Assembly: GCF_000350225.1 (NCBI RefSeq)
Contig: NW_005179249.1
Span: 186,001-250,000 of the forward strand
Direction: 5' to 3'
DNA length: 64,000 nt
Source: Chondrus crispus
Lineage: Eukaryota; Rhodophyta; Florideophyceae; Gigartinales; Gigartinaceae
The translations under genes and the position numbers were made by a program. The notes under the pieces are model-generated. The model was given only the letters and a program-made list of their open reading frames with translations. It had not been told where the DNA came from and ran no database searches. Below, piece after piece: positions 20,723 to 32,015 of the stretch; the stretch's first letter is position 1, and each line of letters opens with the position of its first letter.

Positions 20723-22983
20723 CCGGTCATGTCGGTTAGCGGTCGAGCTATCTTTGCAAACCCCTTGACGAAACGGCGGTAGACGTTGCACGCCCCGGGG
20801 AACGAGCGCACCTGCGTAAGCGTCCTCGGGAACGTGAACGTCTTGAAGGCGTCGGCCGCCGTGTCGGTCAAGCTGAGCTTACCTGGGGATATCACGTGCC
20901 CCAGGTAATGCACCTTCGGACGGAAGAAGCTGCACTTCTTGAGCTTGAGGGATATACCGGCGGTCCTCAACAAGCTCAAGACAATGTCGAGGTGTTCGGC
21001 GTGCTCCTCGTGCGTTCGGGAAAAAACTATGACGTCGTCGAGGTATACGAGACATATCTGCCATCTTACGCCGGACAAGATGATTTCCAATGCACGTTGG
21101 AGGGTGGCCGGTGCCCCTTTCAGTCCGAACGGCATACGCAAGTTGCGAAACGTACCCATATGTGTGATGAATGTGGTGTTATCCCGGTCCTCCGGCGCGA
21201 CCGGGATTTGCCAGTGGCCTGAATTGCAGTCGAGCGTAGTGAAGATGGCTGCATCCCGTAACGAATCGATGCAGTCGTCCATCCGGGGCAGCGGATACGA
21301 ATCCGCTGCCGTCTTTGCGTTGAGACGTCGGTAGTCAACGCAAAACCGAAGAGAGCCGTCTTTCTTCGGGACGAGCACCACCGGCGAAGCCCACTCGGTG
21401 CTCGCGGGTTCGATAACTCCGGCGTTCAACATCTTGTTGACTTCTTTTGCAACCATCTCACGCATGGCGGGCCCCTTTCGGTAGGGCATAGAACGAATCG
21501 GTTTCGTCCCCGCCTCGAGTGGTATGCAGTGCTCCGTTGCTCGTATCGTACCGAGCGCACCGCTCCACAGACTCGAATGCTTACGGAGCATGTCGAGTAC
21601 CCGTGCGCGGAGCTTGTCATCGTCGATGTATGACAAGTCCATTTCTTTTTCCCAATTCGTCGGCAAATTTTCGGGATCCTTATTTGTGACTCGCGCGGTG
21701 CCTTCCGTCGATGATGGGCACCTCGCCGGCTGATCGCCGGGGCCGTCGTGACTTCCTTCGGCGGTCTTATTTTCCGGGGAGCTTGGTCGGCCAGCTCCCC
21801 CTCTCCCGGCTTGCACGTCCAAGTCGGAGAGATGCAGCGCGTGTGCGATCTCCGCCCCGACTCGGCGCTCGGGCGTCAAGATCGCCAGCGGATTGCGCTT
21901 CGCGTAACCGACGACGGTGCGTTTCGGGAGCCGCCTCGCTTGGCGCGAGAAATTCGCCACGATCACGTCGAATGTCTGGTTCGGTAAGACCTCAGCTACA
22001 CCGTTCGTGAGCCTCACTCCGTGTCGATGTTGGAGTGACGGCTTGGGTTCCAAGAAAACGAGGCCGCTGCCCGCGGTAGTGACGCATATCCGTGCTTGCG
22101 ACATTGCGGGGATCGTGACCCATCGGGCGACACGGATCGGCTGCGGGGCCTCTTCGCGTACGTCGGCTCGACTTGACTGGCGACCGTGGCGCCGGGTTGG
22201 GGGAGACGGCTCTCCCTTCCCATCGACAATGGCGACAGAGCCACCTTGTCGGAGCTCGAGCCTCTGCGCATCGATGTCAATACTTCGAACGTGCACATCG
22301 ATAAACGCCGTGCCCAGGAGGACGGGCACCGCGAGCTGGTCGGCGACCACGAACGGAATGCGGAACGTCGTGTTTCGCAGTCAGACGGCCAGCTGCACGA
22401 CCTCAGTCAGCTTGAGCGGGTTACTGTTCGCGCCTGCCAACCGTGGCAGGCGTGCATCGCGTACAACGTAGCGCGTCCAATCGGGAGGAAGGTCGGCCTT
22501 CCTCACCAAGTTATACCCCGAGCAGGTATCGACTGCAATGGTATGAGGCTTGAACGCGTTCCCCTCGGTTGCGATCGAGCCGAGGACGTTGTATATCTTC
22601 GATGTCATCAAGCAGATGACACCGTCGACTACCTTTGGTGACGACGGCTCGGCCAGGTCGTTCCGCTTGGGCCGCCGGCGTCGGTTCTGGCTTCTCTTCC
22701 GTGGTCTTCTGCCTCGGTCGCGGGGCGTCCGTCGATCGGTGACGTCCTCGCGGCAAGTCGCGTCGGTACGCGACTTGATTTCTTCTGGCGGCCCCGGACC
22801 CCCTTGGGTCGGGCCGCCGGCGCGTTCGAAGCGCTTCTTGTTTGGCACGTGGCTCACGGCGGCCACGGTGCCTTCCTCTAGGCGTGCCGGGCTCTTAGTG
22901 GCCTCGGCGCCTTTGTCCTCCCGCACCTGACTTACGGAAGTCTCGGTGCGCTCGTGCGGAGTCGAGGGGAATAATATCGACAA
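20723..22983 (-). pseudogene. Element D pol, 5' part: protease and reverse transcriptase
   Basis: Protease-like segment with AVDTCSGYNLVRKADLP near 22450-22500. RT follows with VPKKDGSLRFCVDYRRLN, the MPFGLKGAPATLQ block and the catalytic VYLDDVIVFSR (near 21030-21050), ending where element A was inserted. The C-terminal residues of RT and all of RNase H and integrase lie on the other side of A (3219-5568). Broken, apart from the insertion. Confidence 0.85.
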
Positions 22984-23633
22984 AAATTCCCCTCCTCCGC
23001 CGGGGTTGAATCGTAACGGGTCTCGGTTGGGGTGATAAGACGGCTCACGCGACCGCGCGAACGTAACCGTCTTTACAGGGTTTTCGAACTACCCGAGCTG
23101 TCGGAACTACCCGCCTTGCCATCGTTAGCTAACGTGATGACGGGCCCCTGGCCGTGGTGGTGCGCGTCGTTCTCCCACCCCGGCCGGGCATCTTCTACGT
23201 AGTAATCGGATACTTCGCGACCTCGAATTGCAACGTCCGGCCGTTGCAATATTTGAGGGGCGGCGAGAACCGGTTCTCCTCCGCCTCCTTCCGTGGGCTG
23301 GGGGTTCGGATCCCCAACCCAATCTTGGAGGTACATGATGGCGTTCTGTACCCCTTGGGGCAACTGGGGACGGCCCCGGTCGCCTCTTCCATCTCGACGG
23401 GGATATCGCGTATCCATCCGACGAGGATCGGGCCGATCCCTCTGATCGGTTCCCGGGTGTCGATACCCGCCTTCACGAGGGGCGAAACGGACGCCCCCAC
23501 CGGATCGGTTCGGGTCACCTCGCCGCGGGCCTCGGTCCTCCCGCGTAGACTGCTGGATGAGATTGCGCATCCCGGGACGCGTCTCCATCTGATAGCGGTA
23601 GTTCCTGTACGCCGTGAACTGACGTTGTTCAGG

Positions 23634-25667
23634 CTACAGGAACGGGCACGCGTACATGGCGTGGCCGTACGTCCGGCACAGCCAACAAACGTACGCGCTG
23701 CCATCGGTCGACGCGAACGTCGCCGCGTGGCGTGCCTCCTCGTCGGTGAGTCGAGGCACGTAAGGCGGCACGCGATCCCCTTCTCGACGGGAGATATCCA
23801 GCTCTGCCATGTTGTGGTTCGGACCACCCGTGGCTTTCGGCGTGGGCGCGAACGCAGTCGCGTAGCTTCCGGTCGATCCCGTGGAAGCTGGCGTTGGAGG
23901 TCGGCCTCCTGCACGGTCGAAGCCTTGCGTAATGAGGACAGGGTCGGCCTGCCACTCATCTTCTCCAGTGTGGAGGGCGGTCGCCGGCGAACTTGTTCCG
24001 TGCGACCTCGGAGTTCGGACTCCCTTCGCTGCCGGCTTCGGATCCGACAGCGGCAATCCGCGGCGGGCGCGGTAGGTTGTTCCCTCAGCCGTGGCGATAT
24101 GGCGAATCGTTGAGAGTTCGGTCTTCTGTTGTCCGGGCAACCTTTGCATCGTCTCTGCCACTGCGGCCCTGGTCGCAGTGGACAATCCGCGCACAAAGTA
24201 GTGCGCGAGGGCTTGTTCTGAGAACACGGCCGTGCATCGGAACGCGGCGGATTCCAGCCGGTCTGCGAACGTGTTCTCGGTTTCGTGAGGAAGCTGTCGC
24301 GCCGACGCGACAGCATCAAACGCTTCCCCTAAGACGTCGTCGGTTAGGTAGCGTTTGATAAATTGGTTGACGAGACCAGGCCAGCTCGTATAGTCGTGGA
24401 GCTGGCCGGCGCGGAGGCCGCGCATGGTGTAACTCGTATACAACCGCTCCGCGTCTCGCTCGAGGAAGCGAGGGAAGACACGGACTGCCACACCTTCGGT
24501 CAGGTGCTGGGCATTGAAGGTTATCCGGATATCCTTCAGGAACGGGAGCAACTGAATCGCATCAGTACCGTCGAGGCTCTTCATGATGGGGCGGAGCCCA
24601 CGGCAGCGTTGGACGTACTTGGCGATCCGTCCCGCGTCACCCGAGGTAACGAGCCTCGAGGTGTTGTCCAACCGATACATCCGGTAGTTCGCGACGGCGC
24701 TGAACTCTTGTATCATGGTGTGGACGGGCTCGACCCCAGGTTCGGCGGGACCCAACGTTCCGAACGGAGTGACGGGCAGTGTTCGGACATCGACGGGGCC
24801 GGGATGCGCGGTAAGATCCGCCGGCTGGTAGCCGCCCCAGCGAGGATCGAAGGGGAGAATCGGTTCCTCTGATCCGCGGGCGACTCCTCCACGGCCCTGG
24901 TCGAGTTCGGTCGGTACCCGTCGTGACTGCCGCATGCTTCCGGGTACATGCGGCAGGGCTTGAGTCTCGGACGCGAAGTTCGCGTCCGCCGTCGGCTTGA
25001 TGTCCTCCGCCCTCCTGCTGGTGACGGCACCAGCCGGGGGCCACTCTTGCGATCCGGACGCGACCGGAGGAACAGTGGAACCGGGCCTACTCGAGGAGGC
25101 TCCGGGCGGCCTCTCGGCCGAGGTCTGTTCCATCTCACGGGCACGGCGGCGCGTTGAGTTAAGTTCCGCCGCCATGTGCGCGAACGCTCCCATCTGTTCG
25201 GCAGATGGGAAGGGTTGCGGGTCGCGTCGGACCCCGGAGTTTGCACTCACGGGTCGACCCGCAACGTCCACGGTGGGGGAATCGATGCGCGTCTCTTCGA
25301 CCACTACCAAACGGGGCTGTAGCTGGTCGACGAGGGCGCGCAGGTTCTCCAAGGACTGAGTTACGCGCTCGAACCTTGCTTCGCGGAGGGAGCGCAACTC
25401 ATCCATACAGCGGGCGTAGACGCTGTTGGAGACGTCGATACGGAGAGATGTTCGGACATCCTCGATATGCTCCGCGATGCAATCGTACATCGCGCGAGCG
25501 CTCCCTTCGGAGAAGTCGGGCGACGGTTCGCGGTCTCGAGGACCGGCGTCGCCGTCGCAGACTCGGAAGCGTAGCGCGGCCTCTCGCACATCCGCCGGCT
25601 CGGATCGGATCGAGGTCGGGTATTCGGCGCTCATCTCAACGCGTACGGACGCAGAGGGAAAGGACAA
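23634..25667 (-). CDS. Element D gag polyprotein (677 aa)
   Basis: Open along its full length, with an ATG 45 bp inside the LTR edge. There is an N-terminal helical region (residues about 50-130), a Ser/Pro/Arg-rich linker, then a capsid-like helical domain (about 340-560: FSAVANYRMYRLDNTSRLV..., HDYTSWPGLVNQFIKRYL, ENTFADRLESAAFRC, LAHYFVRGLSTATR). A single CCHC zinc knuckle (CWLCRTYGHAMYAC) sits at the very C-terminus. Gag assembles virus-like particles and binds RNA. Only distantly like A/B gag, so D is a separate lineage. A Gly/Arg-rich segment at 23073-23588 continues toward the protease. Confidence 0.8.
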   Translation of the reverse strand: MSFPSASVRVEMSAEYPTSIRSEPADVREAALRFRVCDGDAGPRDREPSPDFSEGSARAMYDCIAEHIEDVRTSLRIDVSNSVYARCMDELRSLREARFERVTQSLENLRALVDQLQPRLVVVEETRIDSPTVDVAGRPVSANSGVRRDPQPFPSAEQMGAFAHMAAELNSTRRRAREMEQTSAERPPGASSSRPGSTVPPVASGSQEWPPAGAVTSRRAEDIKPTADANFASETQALPHVPGSMRQSRRVPTELDQGRGGVARGSEEPILPFDPRWGGYQPADLTAHPGPVDVRTLPVTPFGTLGPAEPGVEPVHTMIQEFSAVANYRMYRLDNTSRLVTSGDAGRIAKYVQRCRGLRPIMKSLDGTDAIQLLPFLKDIRITFNAQHLTEGVAVRVFPRFLERDAERLYTSYTMRGLRAGQLHDYTSWPGLVNQFIKRYLTDDVLGEAFDAVASARQLPHETENTFADRLESAAFRCTAVFSEQALAHYFVRGLSTATRAAVAETMQRLPGQQKTELSTIRHIATAEGTTYRARRGLPLSDPKPAAKGVRTPRSHGTSSPATALHTGEDEWQADPVLITQGFDRAGGRPPTPASTGSTGSYATAFAPTPKATGGPNHNMAELDISRREGDRVPPYVPRLTDEEARHAATFASTDGSAYVCWLCRTYGHAMYACPFL

Positions 25668-25711
25668 CCTTCTCCGCGTGATCTTGAGAGTCTTCTAGGT
25701 CGGGGGACCAC

Positions 25712-26370
25712 TGTAGTATAATCACCCCCAACGACGAGGGGGATGAGTACTGACAGTTCGGAAACGATGTTCGGCGGAAGGCCCCCGGATCGGCGTACCG
25801 AGGGTTTTGAACGAACCAACGCCACCGGAAGCGGGCCGGTAGCGGGTGGTAGAGCGTGGTCGGCGGGGACGCGCGCGTAGGCGAGGTGGATCGACGCCTC
25901 GACGCCCCGGAGCAGTACCGGTTGACGATCCGGTACTGACGGGCGGAGGCGGATCGCAGCTCGCCGCGGTGTCGCGCGCGTCCACTACCGGCTCAGTGGC
26001 AACTACTCGCGGAACGGCGGTGTGAGTAGAGTAAGCTGGGTGGTCGACCGTCGGTGGAGGGTTGCCTGTCCTCCCCTCCTCCTCCCGCCGGCGGTCGCTC
26101 CCTATATTTATTGTACAAGTTAATTAACCGTCTACAGTACAGTACGGACTGTACTGTAGTCGGCTTACTGTAGACAGCGCGGGCCGGCCCGCACTGTAAC
26201 GCTGTCAGCCGTCGGGGCTGACAGCACACGTGTGATACACGTGGGGTACACGTGTTGGTGCGCGCGCGCTGTAAGGTATGCGCGCGCGCACGCTGTAAGG
26301 TCCGTACTTTACAGCGTTAGATCAAATTCTAAATCTAATGTATAGTACAGCAGCCGGCGGTTATGCTACA
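25712..26370 (-). repeat. Element D 5' LTR
   Basis: 659 bp with inverted ends TGTAGTATAATC and TGTAGCATAACC. It contains a 12-bp perfect palindrome arm pair CTACAGTACAGT / ACTGTACTGTAG (26132-26159), followed in element sense by a TATA-like AATAAATATAG (near 26105). It also has three CACGTG-type boxes at 26226-26254 and a repeated GCGCGC..CTGTAAGGT unit (26260-26305). Confidence 0.8.
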
Positions 26371-26478
26371 CAGGGAGCAGAATTTGATATGTCGATAAAA
26401 ACTGGAGAGGTACCATAGCAACTTACCGTACAAAAGGAACGGAGCACTTCACAGTGTTAAGATACGATACTCTCCGTG
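26371..26478. other. Spacer with dispersed repeat shared with 59882-59942
   Basis: About 60 bp here (26424-26484), containing GACGGAGCACTT-like and GTTAAGATACGATACTCTC, match 59882-59942 at roughly 85%. It is a dispersed short repeat of unknown origin, possibly a remnant of the same LTR family as element E. Confidence 0.5.
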
Positions 26479-26565
26479 TGTGAACAGAAGAACGATGACT
26501 CCTCGTTTACTCGTCGTCGCTCGTTGGTTAAGTCTGTTCTCTGAGAGAAATGCTGTCCTGTGCGG
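26479..26565 (-). repeat. Left direct repeat flanking element E (probable LTR remnant)
   Basis: 87 bp starting TGTGAACAGA and containing CGATGACTCCTCGTTTACTC. It matches 31523-31609 at over 90%. Very short for an LTR, and the TG..CA ends are not clear on the inner side. Confidence 0.55.
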
Positions 26566-26953
26566 ACTTACACTACCACAATGGCTATGGGCGAATGTGA
26601 TTGTGCGGTCTGACAGTCCCCGGGTTCAGCAATACGGGTTTTGGGTCGACGAGGTTGAGCTTGTGGAGGAGGTTTTGCGTGCGTTGGGGTCCGAGGGGCT
26701 TTGTAAAGTAGTCGGCTAGGTTGTCCTCAGATGTGTTGGATCTGGACGGTTCGTTTTTTGGATGTGGATTTGTATGATGTGGTGTTTGATGTCAATGAAT
26801 TTTCGGCGTTTGGTGGGAGCCGCGTTTTGTGCAACGAGGATTGTTGCTTTGTTGTCGACGAAGAGAGGGGTAGGTTCCATTTCGGGTGTTTGAGCCTCGC
26901 AGAGGAGGCGGCGGAGCCAATACACTTGTTGGTTTGCCGCTGTGGCTGCTAAG

Positions 26954-27529
26954 TGTAGTACAACCGCGCGAAGGCAACGGCGCCACCGCTGCCGCCCCGG
27001 GATACAGTACGATGGGCTGTAAGCGCGAGAAGAACTGTAAGGAGTTATATTTACAGCACACGGCCGGTGCGGAGTACAGTAGTACCCCGCTGGTTACACG
27101 TGTAGGATCCGAACGGTAAGTAATTAGTAATTAGTAGTTAATGGCACAAATTAGCCAATTTAGCACAGTAGCTGGTATACAGTAAGTAACAGCTACTGTA
27201 GCGGGACAGGTGTCCTGGCGTCCCACTTAGGGGTTAAGACCGGGGGCACCTGCCCCGTTCCAGTGAACGGGGGCAGACTCGCCTCCCTTCCCTTTACGGC
27301 TTTTTGCTAACTCCGTCCGGTTTTACCTCTAAGTCTCAGGCTTCTAACCCGTGACCGGCCGTCCAGATCTATCACCACCGACCGGCTGTGCGTCACCGGC
27401 CACGTGAGCCTTCCCTCTTTTCGAGTCCTTCCGTACGGTTTGCGCTCGCGTGGGTTACCCAGCGGCGCGCGCTCCCTTACCTCTAACCCCCTCGTTCCGA
27501 GTGGTCGGGACGAAGGTAGTTACACCACA
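26954..27529. repeat. Solo LTR inside element E
   Basis: 576 bp beginning TGTAGTACAAC and ending GTTACACCACA, with an exact 5-bp target duplication CTAAG at 26949-26953 and 27530-27534. It carries CACGTG cores (near 27093 and 27402), TACAGTA/TACTGTA motifs (near 27075 and 27192) and a GGGACAGGTGTCC box (near 27219) resembling GGGACAGCTGTCC in the other solo LTR (near 19783). No internal coding part remains. Confidence 0.85.
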
Positions 27530-30500
27530 CTAAGTATTCGGCTTCGCATGTGAAGTTTGCTACGATGGACTGGCCGACCGATGTCCAGCTGATGGGTGCA
27601 GCTTGGAACATGTGCACAACGCCAGTTCTGGATCTACGTGCTTGATCGTTTGCAAAATCCGAGTCACTGTATGTGCAGAGGTTGGGACAGGCGTTTTGGG
27701 TAGTCGCTTTGATAGGATACCGTGGTTTTGTGTGCCGCTGAGGTAGCGAAGAAGCCAGTGGAGGTGGTTTTTGTGTGGGCGTGACGGTTTGTGCATAACT
27801 GAGGCAAGCATACTGACAGCTGGATGTATGTCGGATCTGGTGCTGTCAGCTAGGTATCGGAGATGGCCGATGGTTTGCCGAAAGAGAAATGATTAGCGTT
27901 GGTCTAGAATTGCGTCCTCTTGTGCGAACGTGAATGCGGCTTTGGGGGGCGGTGTTTGTTCCGGGTTGGAGTATAGCATGCCAGTTTTGGCAAGTATGGA
28001 TCTGGTTACTGTGGGTTGGGATATGTATATGGAGCCGTCGTTGAGGCGCTATATGTGCCATTTGAGGTATTTGACTGGGATCCCCAGACGTTTGATTTTG
28101 TATTTCGCTGTCAGGGTAGCGTGGAGTTCGTCTTGCAGCGCTTGGGAGGATGCAACAGAAAGGAAGTCGCCCATGTTGATGGCGACGAGAATGAGGCCTC
28201 GTTCTGATTTTTGTAGAAGATGCAGGGGTCTGCCTGAGTCGGTTTGTATCCATGGGAGGTGAGGTGTTCCGATGGGCCGTTATGATAAATTCGTGCTGCC
28301 TGTGATGTGCCATATATTGCGCATGAAGAGTCCCGCTTTGCATGGATGTTTGCAGGTCCCATCGAATCTGGGGTGTTGTTTGATGTAAACCGATTTGGTT
28401 GGAGGAAATGTTTCGTGGAGATAGGCCGAGCTAATTTCCATGTGTTCCAGTGCCCATTTCGCGAAGCTGCGATGGAGAGGAGTAGCCGTACTGTGGTCTT
28501 GTCCGGCATATAGATGGTCACTTGTTCTGGATTGTAGTGCGTCCCTGGAGTCATACGGTCGCCTCCGGCAGTGCATCGCGCTTTTCGGTCGTTGACTGTT
28601 CCGGTGTAGTCCCTGATGTATCGGAATGTCATGGTGAGGGGTATTAATTTTTCATGCGTGGGGAGCTGTTGGTTTGGTATCCATTTCATGGTTTCTGTTT
28701 CGTCTAGTTTGTCGAGCTCTGCGTCATGTGCTTGTTCCCATTGGGCGGCGTCGGAGTAGTTCAGTGCTTCGTGCCGGGGACGAGGGTCGGGGGTGGTGAG
28801 TTTTAGTTTGAGTCAGCCTGGTGCCGCTTTTGTGGTGCGGAGGACGGCTGTGGTGCTGATTGCAGAGTCGTGTGATTTGGTGTAAGGGAGAAAGTTTTGT
28901 GTGCTGGTAATATGGTATTCGTGAGAGAGTGTGCCTGGGGCAGTGATTAATTGGGGGCTGTTAGCGAACATGTATCGTACTGTGCCGCTGCGTGGCTCGA
29001 GTTTGCGGTTGTTTCCGTAGACGGGTATCGTGCCTTGCTGTCTGAAGACGCTAATTTTGTTTGGGTTGCGCTTTTTGTTTGTGGAATAGCGTTTGTGGGG
29101 CGTGTCCGGTGGCTCTGTGGGGAGTGATGTTGTATTAGTATGTGGAATCTCGTACTGCGTCTTCCCCGTACGCGTCGGGGAGGTTTGCGTGGTGCAGGTT
29201 GGCTCTGGCTGCGTTCATGGGAGTTTGATCAATTTCTTCCGCAATGTAGTTCTCCTAGGGCTGGTGGGGGTGTTATTCTCGTACTGGATGCCGAGGGGGC
29301 ATATGTTTGTAGCGCGTGGTTGGATTTAAATTCACGTGCGTTGTTGGTGCAGTATATCCGGGGGAGACTGTTGCGCTGTTTCAGCAGAGCAAAGAATTGA
29401 GGCATGAAGATGCCTTCTTCGCTTTTCGATTTGAGGAAATATAGCATGACGTATCTAGAGGCCGCGTCGATGTACGTGAGGAAGTGGAAGTTGCTGTGGT
29501 TGGATCGGGGGTTAATCGGGCCGCATGCATCGGAGCTGAGGTATTCGCCCGTATCGTACTAGTGTTGTGTGGAGGAAGAGCGTGCCGGTCGTTGCTTCGC
29601 GTGTGCGCAGGCTGATCATGACAGTCGGATGTTTGATGATGCGAGCGCTGCTGGAGGGCCGTGTATCGTTTTGGTTTTAGCGTTATTTTGGAAGGTTTCG
29701 AGGGAGACATGGTTGAGCTTTAGATGGCAATGGTGTATTATTTGGTCGGTGGCCCTACAGGGGATCGGGGGGATGTGTGGTGCAGGCATCGACCGCACGA
29801 GCGTTGGTGTATGAGATCTCGTTTTGGCGTGGCAGGGGGCGGGACCCTGCTTGCGATGAGGTGCGGGGTGCTGGAGTTGGGCGGATTGTGTCCTGACTGT
29901 GGGGGGGTTCCCAGTGTGCCGCGGGGCGTAGAGCGCGCGTGCAGCTCTTCCTCGTTGGTCACGGATTGGCGTCTATGCATACGCTCGGATGGTATGGTTC
30001 TATGGGGCTGTACCGATTTTAGTGCCTCGGGAGTTTTTGTCGAAGTGGTATGCGGCTTCTGGCGTGAAGAGGACGTTGCCGTCGGTCTTTGCGATCGATT
30101 GGACTGAGAGGAGAATGCTGGTGATGTTGGGCGACACGATGGCGATAACCTTAAGCTTGTGGCCTTTATTCGTTGAGATCGTCGTATGTCCGGCGTGTGT
30201 GCATTGCATGATTTGGTTAGTGGCGGTTTTGGTTTTGTGTCGGAATGGCAGAGATTTTTGGAGTGAGGAGAGGTCTGTCATTGAGATGGATATGCGCCCG
30301 AATCCAGGATGTACGTACAGTTATCGTCATGTGGAGTGTGGCTTGCCATAACATTTAGCTCGATTCCCGTGTGGCTAGTGTGGTCGAAGTGTCCTTGGGC
30401 TGCACGCGCCGTTTGGTACGGATTGGATCGAGGTGGTTGACGTGTGGTGCGGTGACGGGGGTGTGCCGCTTGTTGGTATTAGAGGTCGGTGTGTCTGGGG

Positions 30501-30840
30501 AAGGTAACAACTCGAGACATATGGGAGCGGCGTAGATTTTCGGGATGGTTAGGTTCCGGCGTGGGTGGCAGTTATACCACTGTGGGGCTAGGACTGTATT
30601 TATGTGAGCCTCGTACCTCGCTGTGCATATTGGAGGGTTGAGGTAATGTTGATTGTCTGTATAAGTCTAAACGGTGGAACTTGTGCACGAAGTCTTTTGT
30701 GTCTTTGCGATCTAGAGCGATGAGCTGGCTGCCGATGCTGAAAGTGGCCGGGATGAATTGCAGTCCGTCGATGAGTAACTTGATGGTTGTTTTAGGGTCT
30801 GAGATCTCTGGGAACCAGGCTGCTATTATCTTCGTCCGAA

Positions 30841-30898
30841 TACTACCTCCGAGATATGACACTAGCACATGTGCTAGTGTCATATCTGGGAGGTAGTA
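30841..30898. repeat. 58-bp near-perfect palindrome in element E gag region
   Basis: Two arms of about 29 bp (TACTACCTCC..ATATGACACTAGCAC and its complement) meet at a central ACATGT with no spacer and one mismatched pair. Such loop-less palindromes are normally unstable. It may have arisen by a foldback repair or replication event in the decaying element. Confidence 0.85.
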
Positions 30899-31522
30899 CG
30901 TCTGCTCTGCGAGCTGCTACGGATATATTTGATCTGAGGCATTGGTAGTATCCAGGTGAGAGGTGACTGCCTGGATCAGATCGTAGGGAGTTGGATCGCT
31001 GGTTGGAGTCAGGATGAGGTTGCCTATTTGGGGAGTGTGGACGAGATTAAGTTTCCGAGTATGTAGTTCTGGTGTGTGTGTGGAACGTAGCCAGTTCGGT
31101 CGTGTCCCGTGGGGGAGTAGGGTTGCTTGTGATGTGCTCTATTGCGTTGATGGTGTGTGTCGCTGCTCTGGTTTCGACTATCCAATGTCCATAGTTGGTG
31201 GGATCGAGGCGTGGTATGTCCGGGCGTTTGTACATGGTGCTGAGGTCGTTGTGTGTGTTGAAGTGTTGTAGTGTGGTGTTGCTGCTGGTCTCGTTGTCAG
31301 TTGTGTGCTTTGTCGTGTGATTTGTCGTGTGATTTGTCCTGATGTTTGTCGAAGTTGTGTGATCTGTTTGTGGTAGAATGTATGTGTGGGGATGAGTGGA
31401 GTTTAGAGGGAGGCTCCTCCGCGTTGGGAGGGAACGGTTTGTTTTTGTTGTGGTGGAGTGTGTTATTGATGTCGATTTAGGCGGTTGATCTATGCAAGGT
31501 AGCGAAAGATGCCCGTAACCTA

Positions 31523-31609
31523 TGCGAACAGATGACCGATGACTCCTCGTTTACTCGTCGTCGCTCGTTGGTTAAGTCTGTTCTCTGAGGGACCTGCTGT
31601 CCTGTGCGG
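31523..31609 (-). repeat. Right direct repeat flanking element E
   Basis: Partner of 26479-26565. In element orientation this is the 5' end. About 100 bp of A/T-rich unique DNA (31610-31710) separates it from element C. Confidence 0.55.
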
Positions 31610-31715
31610 TTTGACAAATTTGATAGCATTTTGCACTCTGATTAGGGAAGCTAAATTTAGTACCACCAGAGGGTACACTCGTAGTTCAGCCCATTTTTTA
31701 TACTTATATCAACTG

Positions 31716-32015
31716 TGTGGGGGAGATTTGGGGTACTGTACAGAGTACAGTACCCAGGACTGGCCCCAGGACCAAAGCCTTCAAAAGGGTGATTTTATTG
31801 GTTCACATGTACGCCAGGTGTACACGTGGACAATCTCCCGTTGAAGAGCAGCGGTCCTGTGGAGTGGGAGATGGTGGCGGCCCCTCTATAAGAGAAAGGG
31901 GCGCGCCGCGACACACCGCAATGGGAGAAGAACACCCGGACCGACCCCCCCCTCTTCAAATAAACATCTCGCTTTTCTCTCTCCCCTACGCGCGCAGCCC
32001 CCCTTTTTAGCTTTC
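31716..32015 (+). repeat. Element C 5' LTR (main part)
   Basis: 300 bp; the last four bases of the LTR lie beyond element B at 47682-47685, directly before a TGG that could begin the primer site. It carries the palindrome GGGTACTGTAC-AGA-GTACAGTACCC (31732-31756), a GTACACGTG box (near 31820) and a CTATAA box (near 31887). Confidence 0.85.

Larger units (their letters stand above)
3219..26370 (-). mobile_element. Element D: Ty3/gypsy chromovirus-type LTR retrotransposon
   Basis: Minus-strand order is 5' LTR (25712-26370), primer binding site, gag, protease, reverse transcriptase, RNase H, integrase and chromodomain (ending near 3219). Its 3' part probably continues left, past the window edge. 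Element A is inserted within pol with a near-perfect 5-bp target duplication (CGGGT 5569-5573, CCGGT 20723-20727). Besides that insertion the coding region is broken in about three or four places, so it is a fossil, though gag remains open over its length. The primer binding core TGGTCCCCCGACCTAGAA follows the LTR after one base and nearly matches that of A and B, so the same tRNA primed these lineages. D is older than A, which lies inside it. Confidence 0.88.
26479..31609 (-). mobile_element. Element E: decayed Ty1/copia LTR retrotransposon
   Basis: Minus-strand copia order is recognisable: gag (about 30570-31240, PRLDPTNYGHW), the GAG-pre-integrase region (about 29620-29800), integrase (about 29230-29500, YFLKSKSEEGIF), reverse transcriptase (about 28110-28700, TFRYIRDYTGTVNDRKAR), the RT tail (about 27560-27810, HWLLRYLSGT) and RNase H (26716-26950, LFVDNKATI). 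It is bounded by 87-bp direct repeats (26479-26565, 31523-31609), probably LTRs or parts of them. Broken in very many places (well over ten) and interrupted by a solo LTR, it is the oldest recognisable element here. I found no tRNA-iMet-type primer site. Confidence 0.75.
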
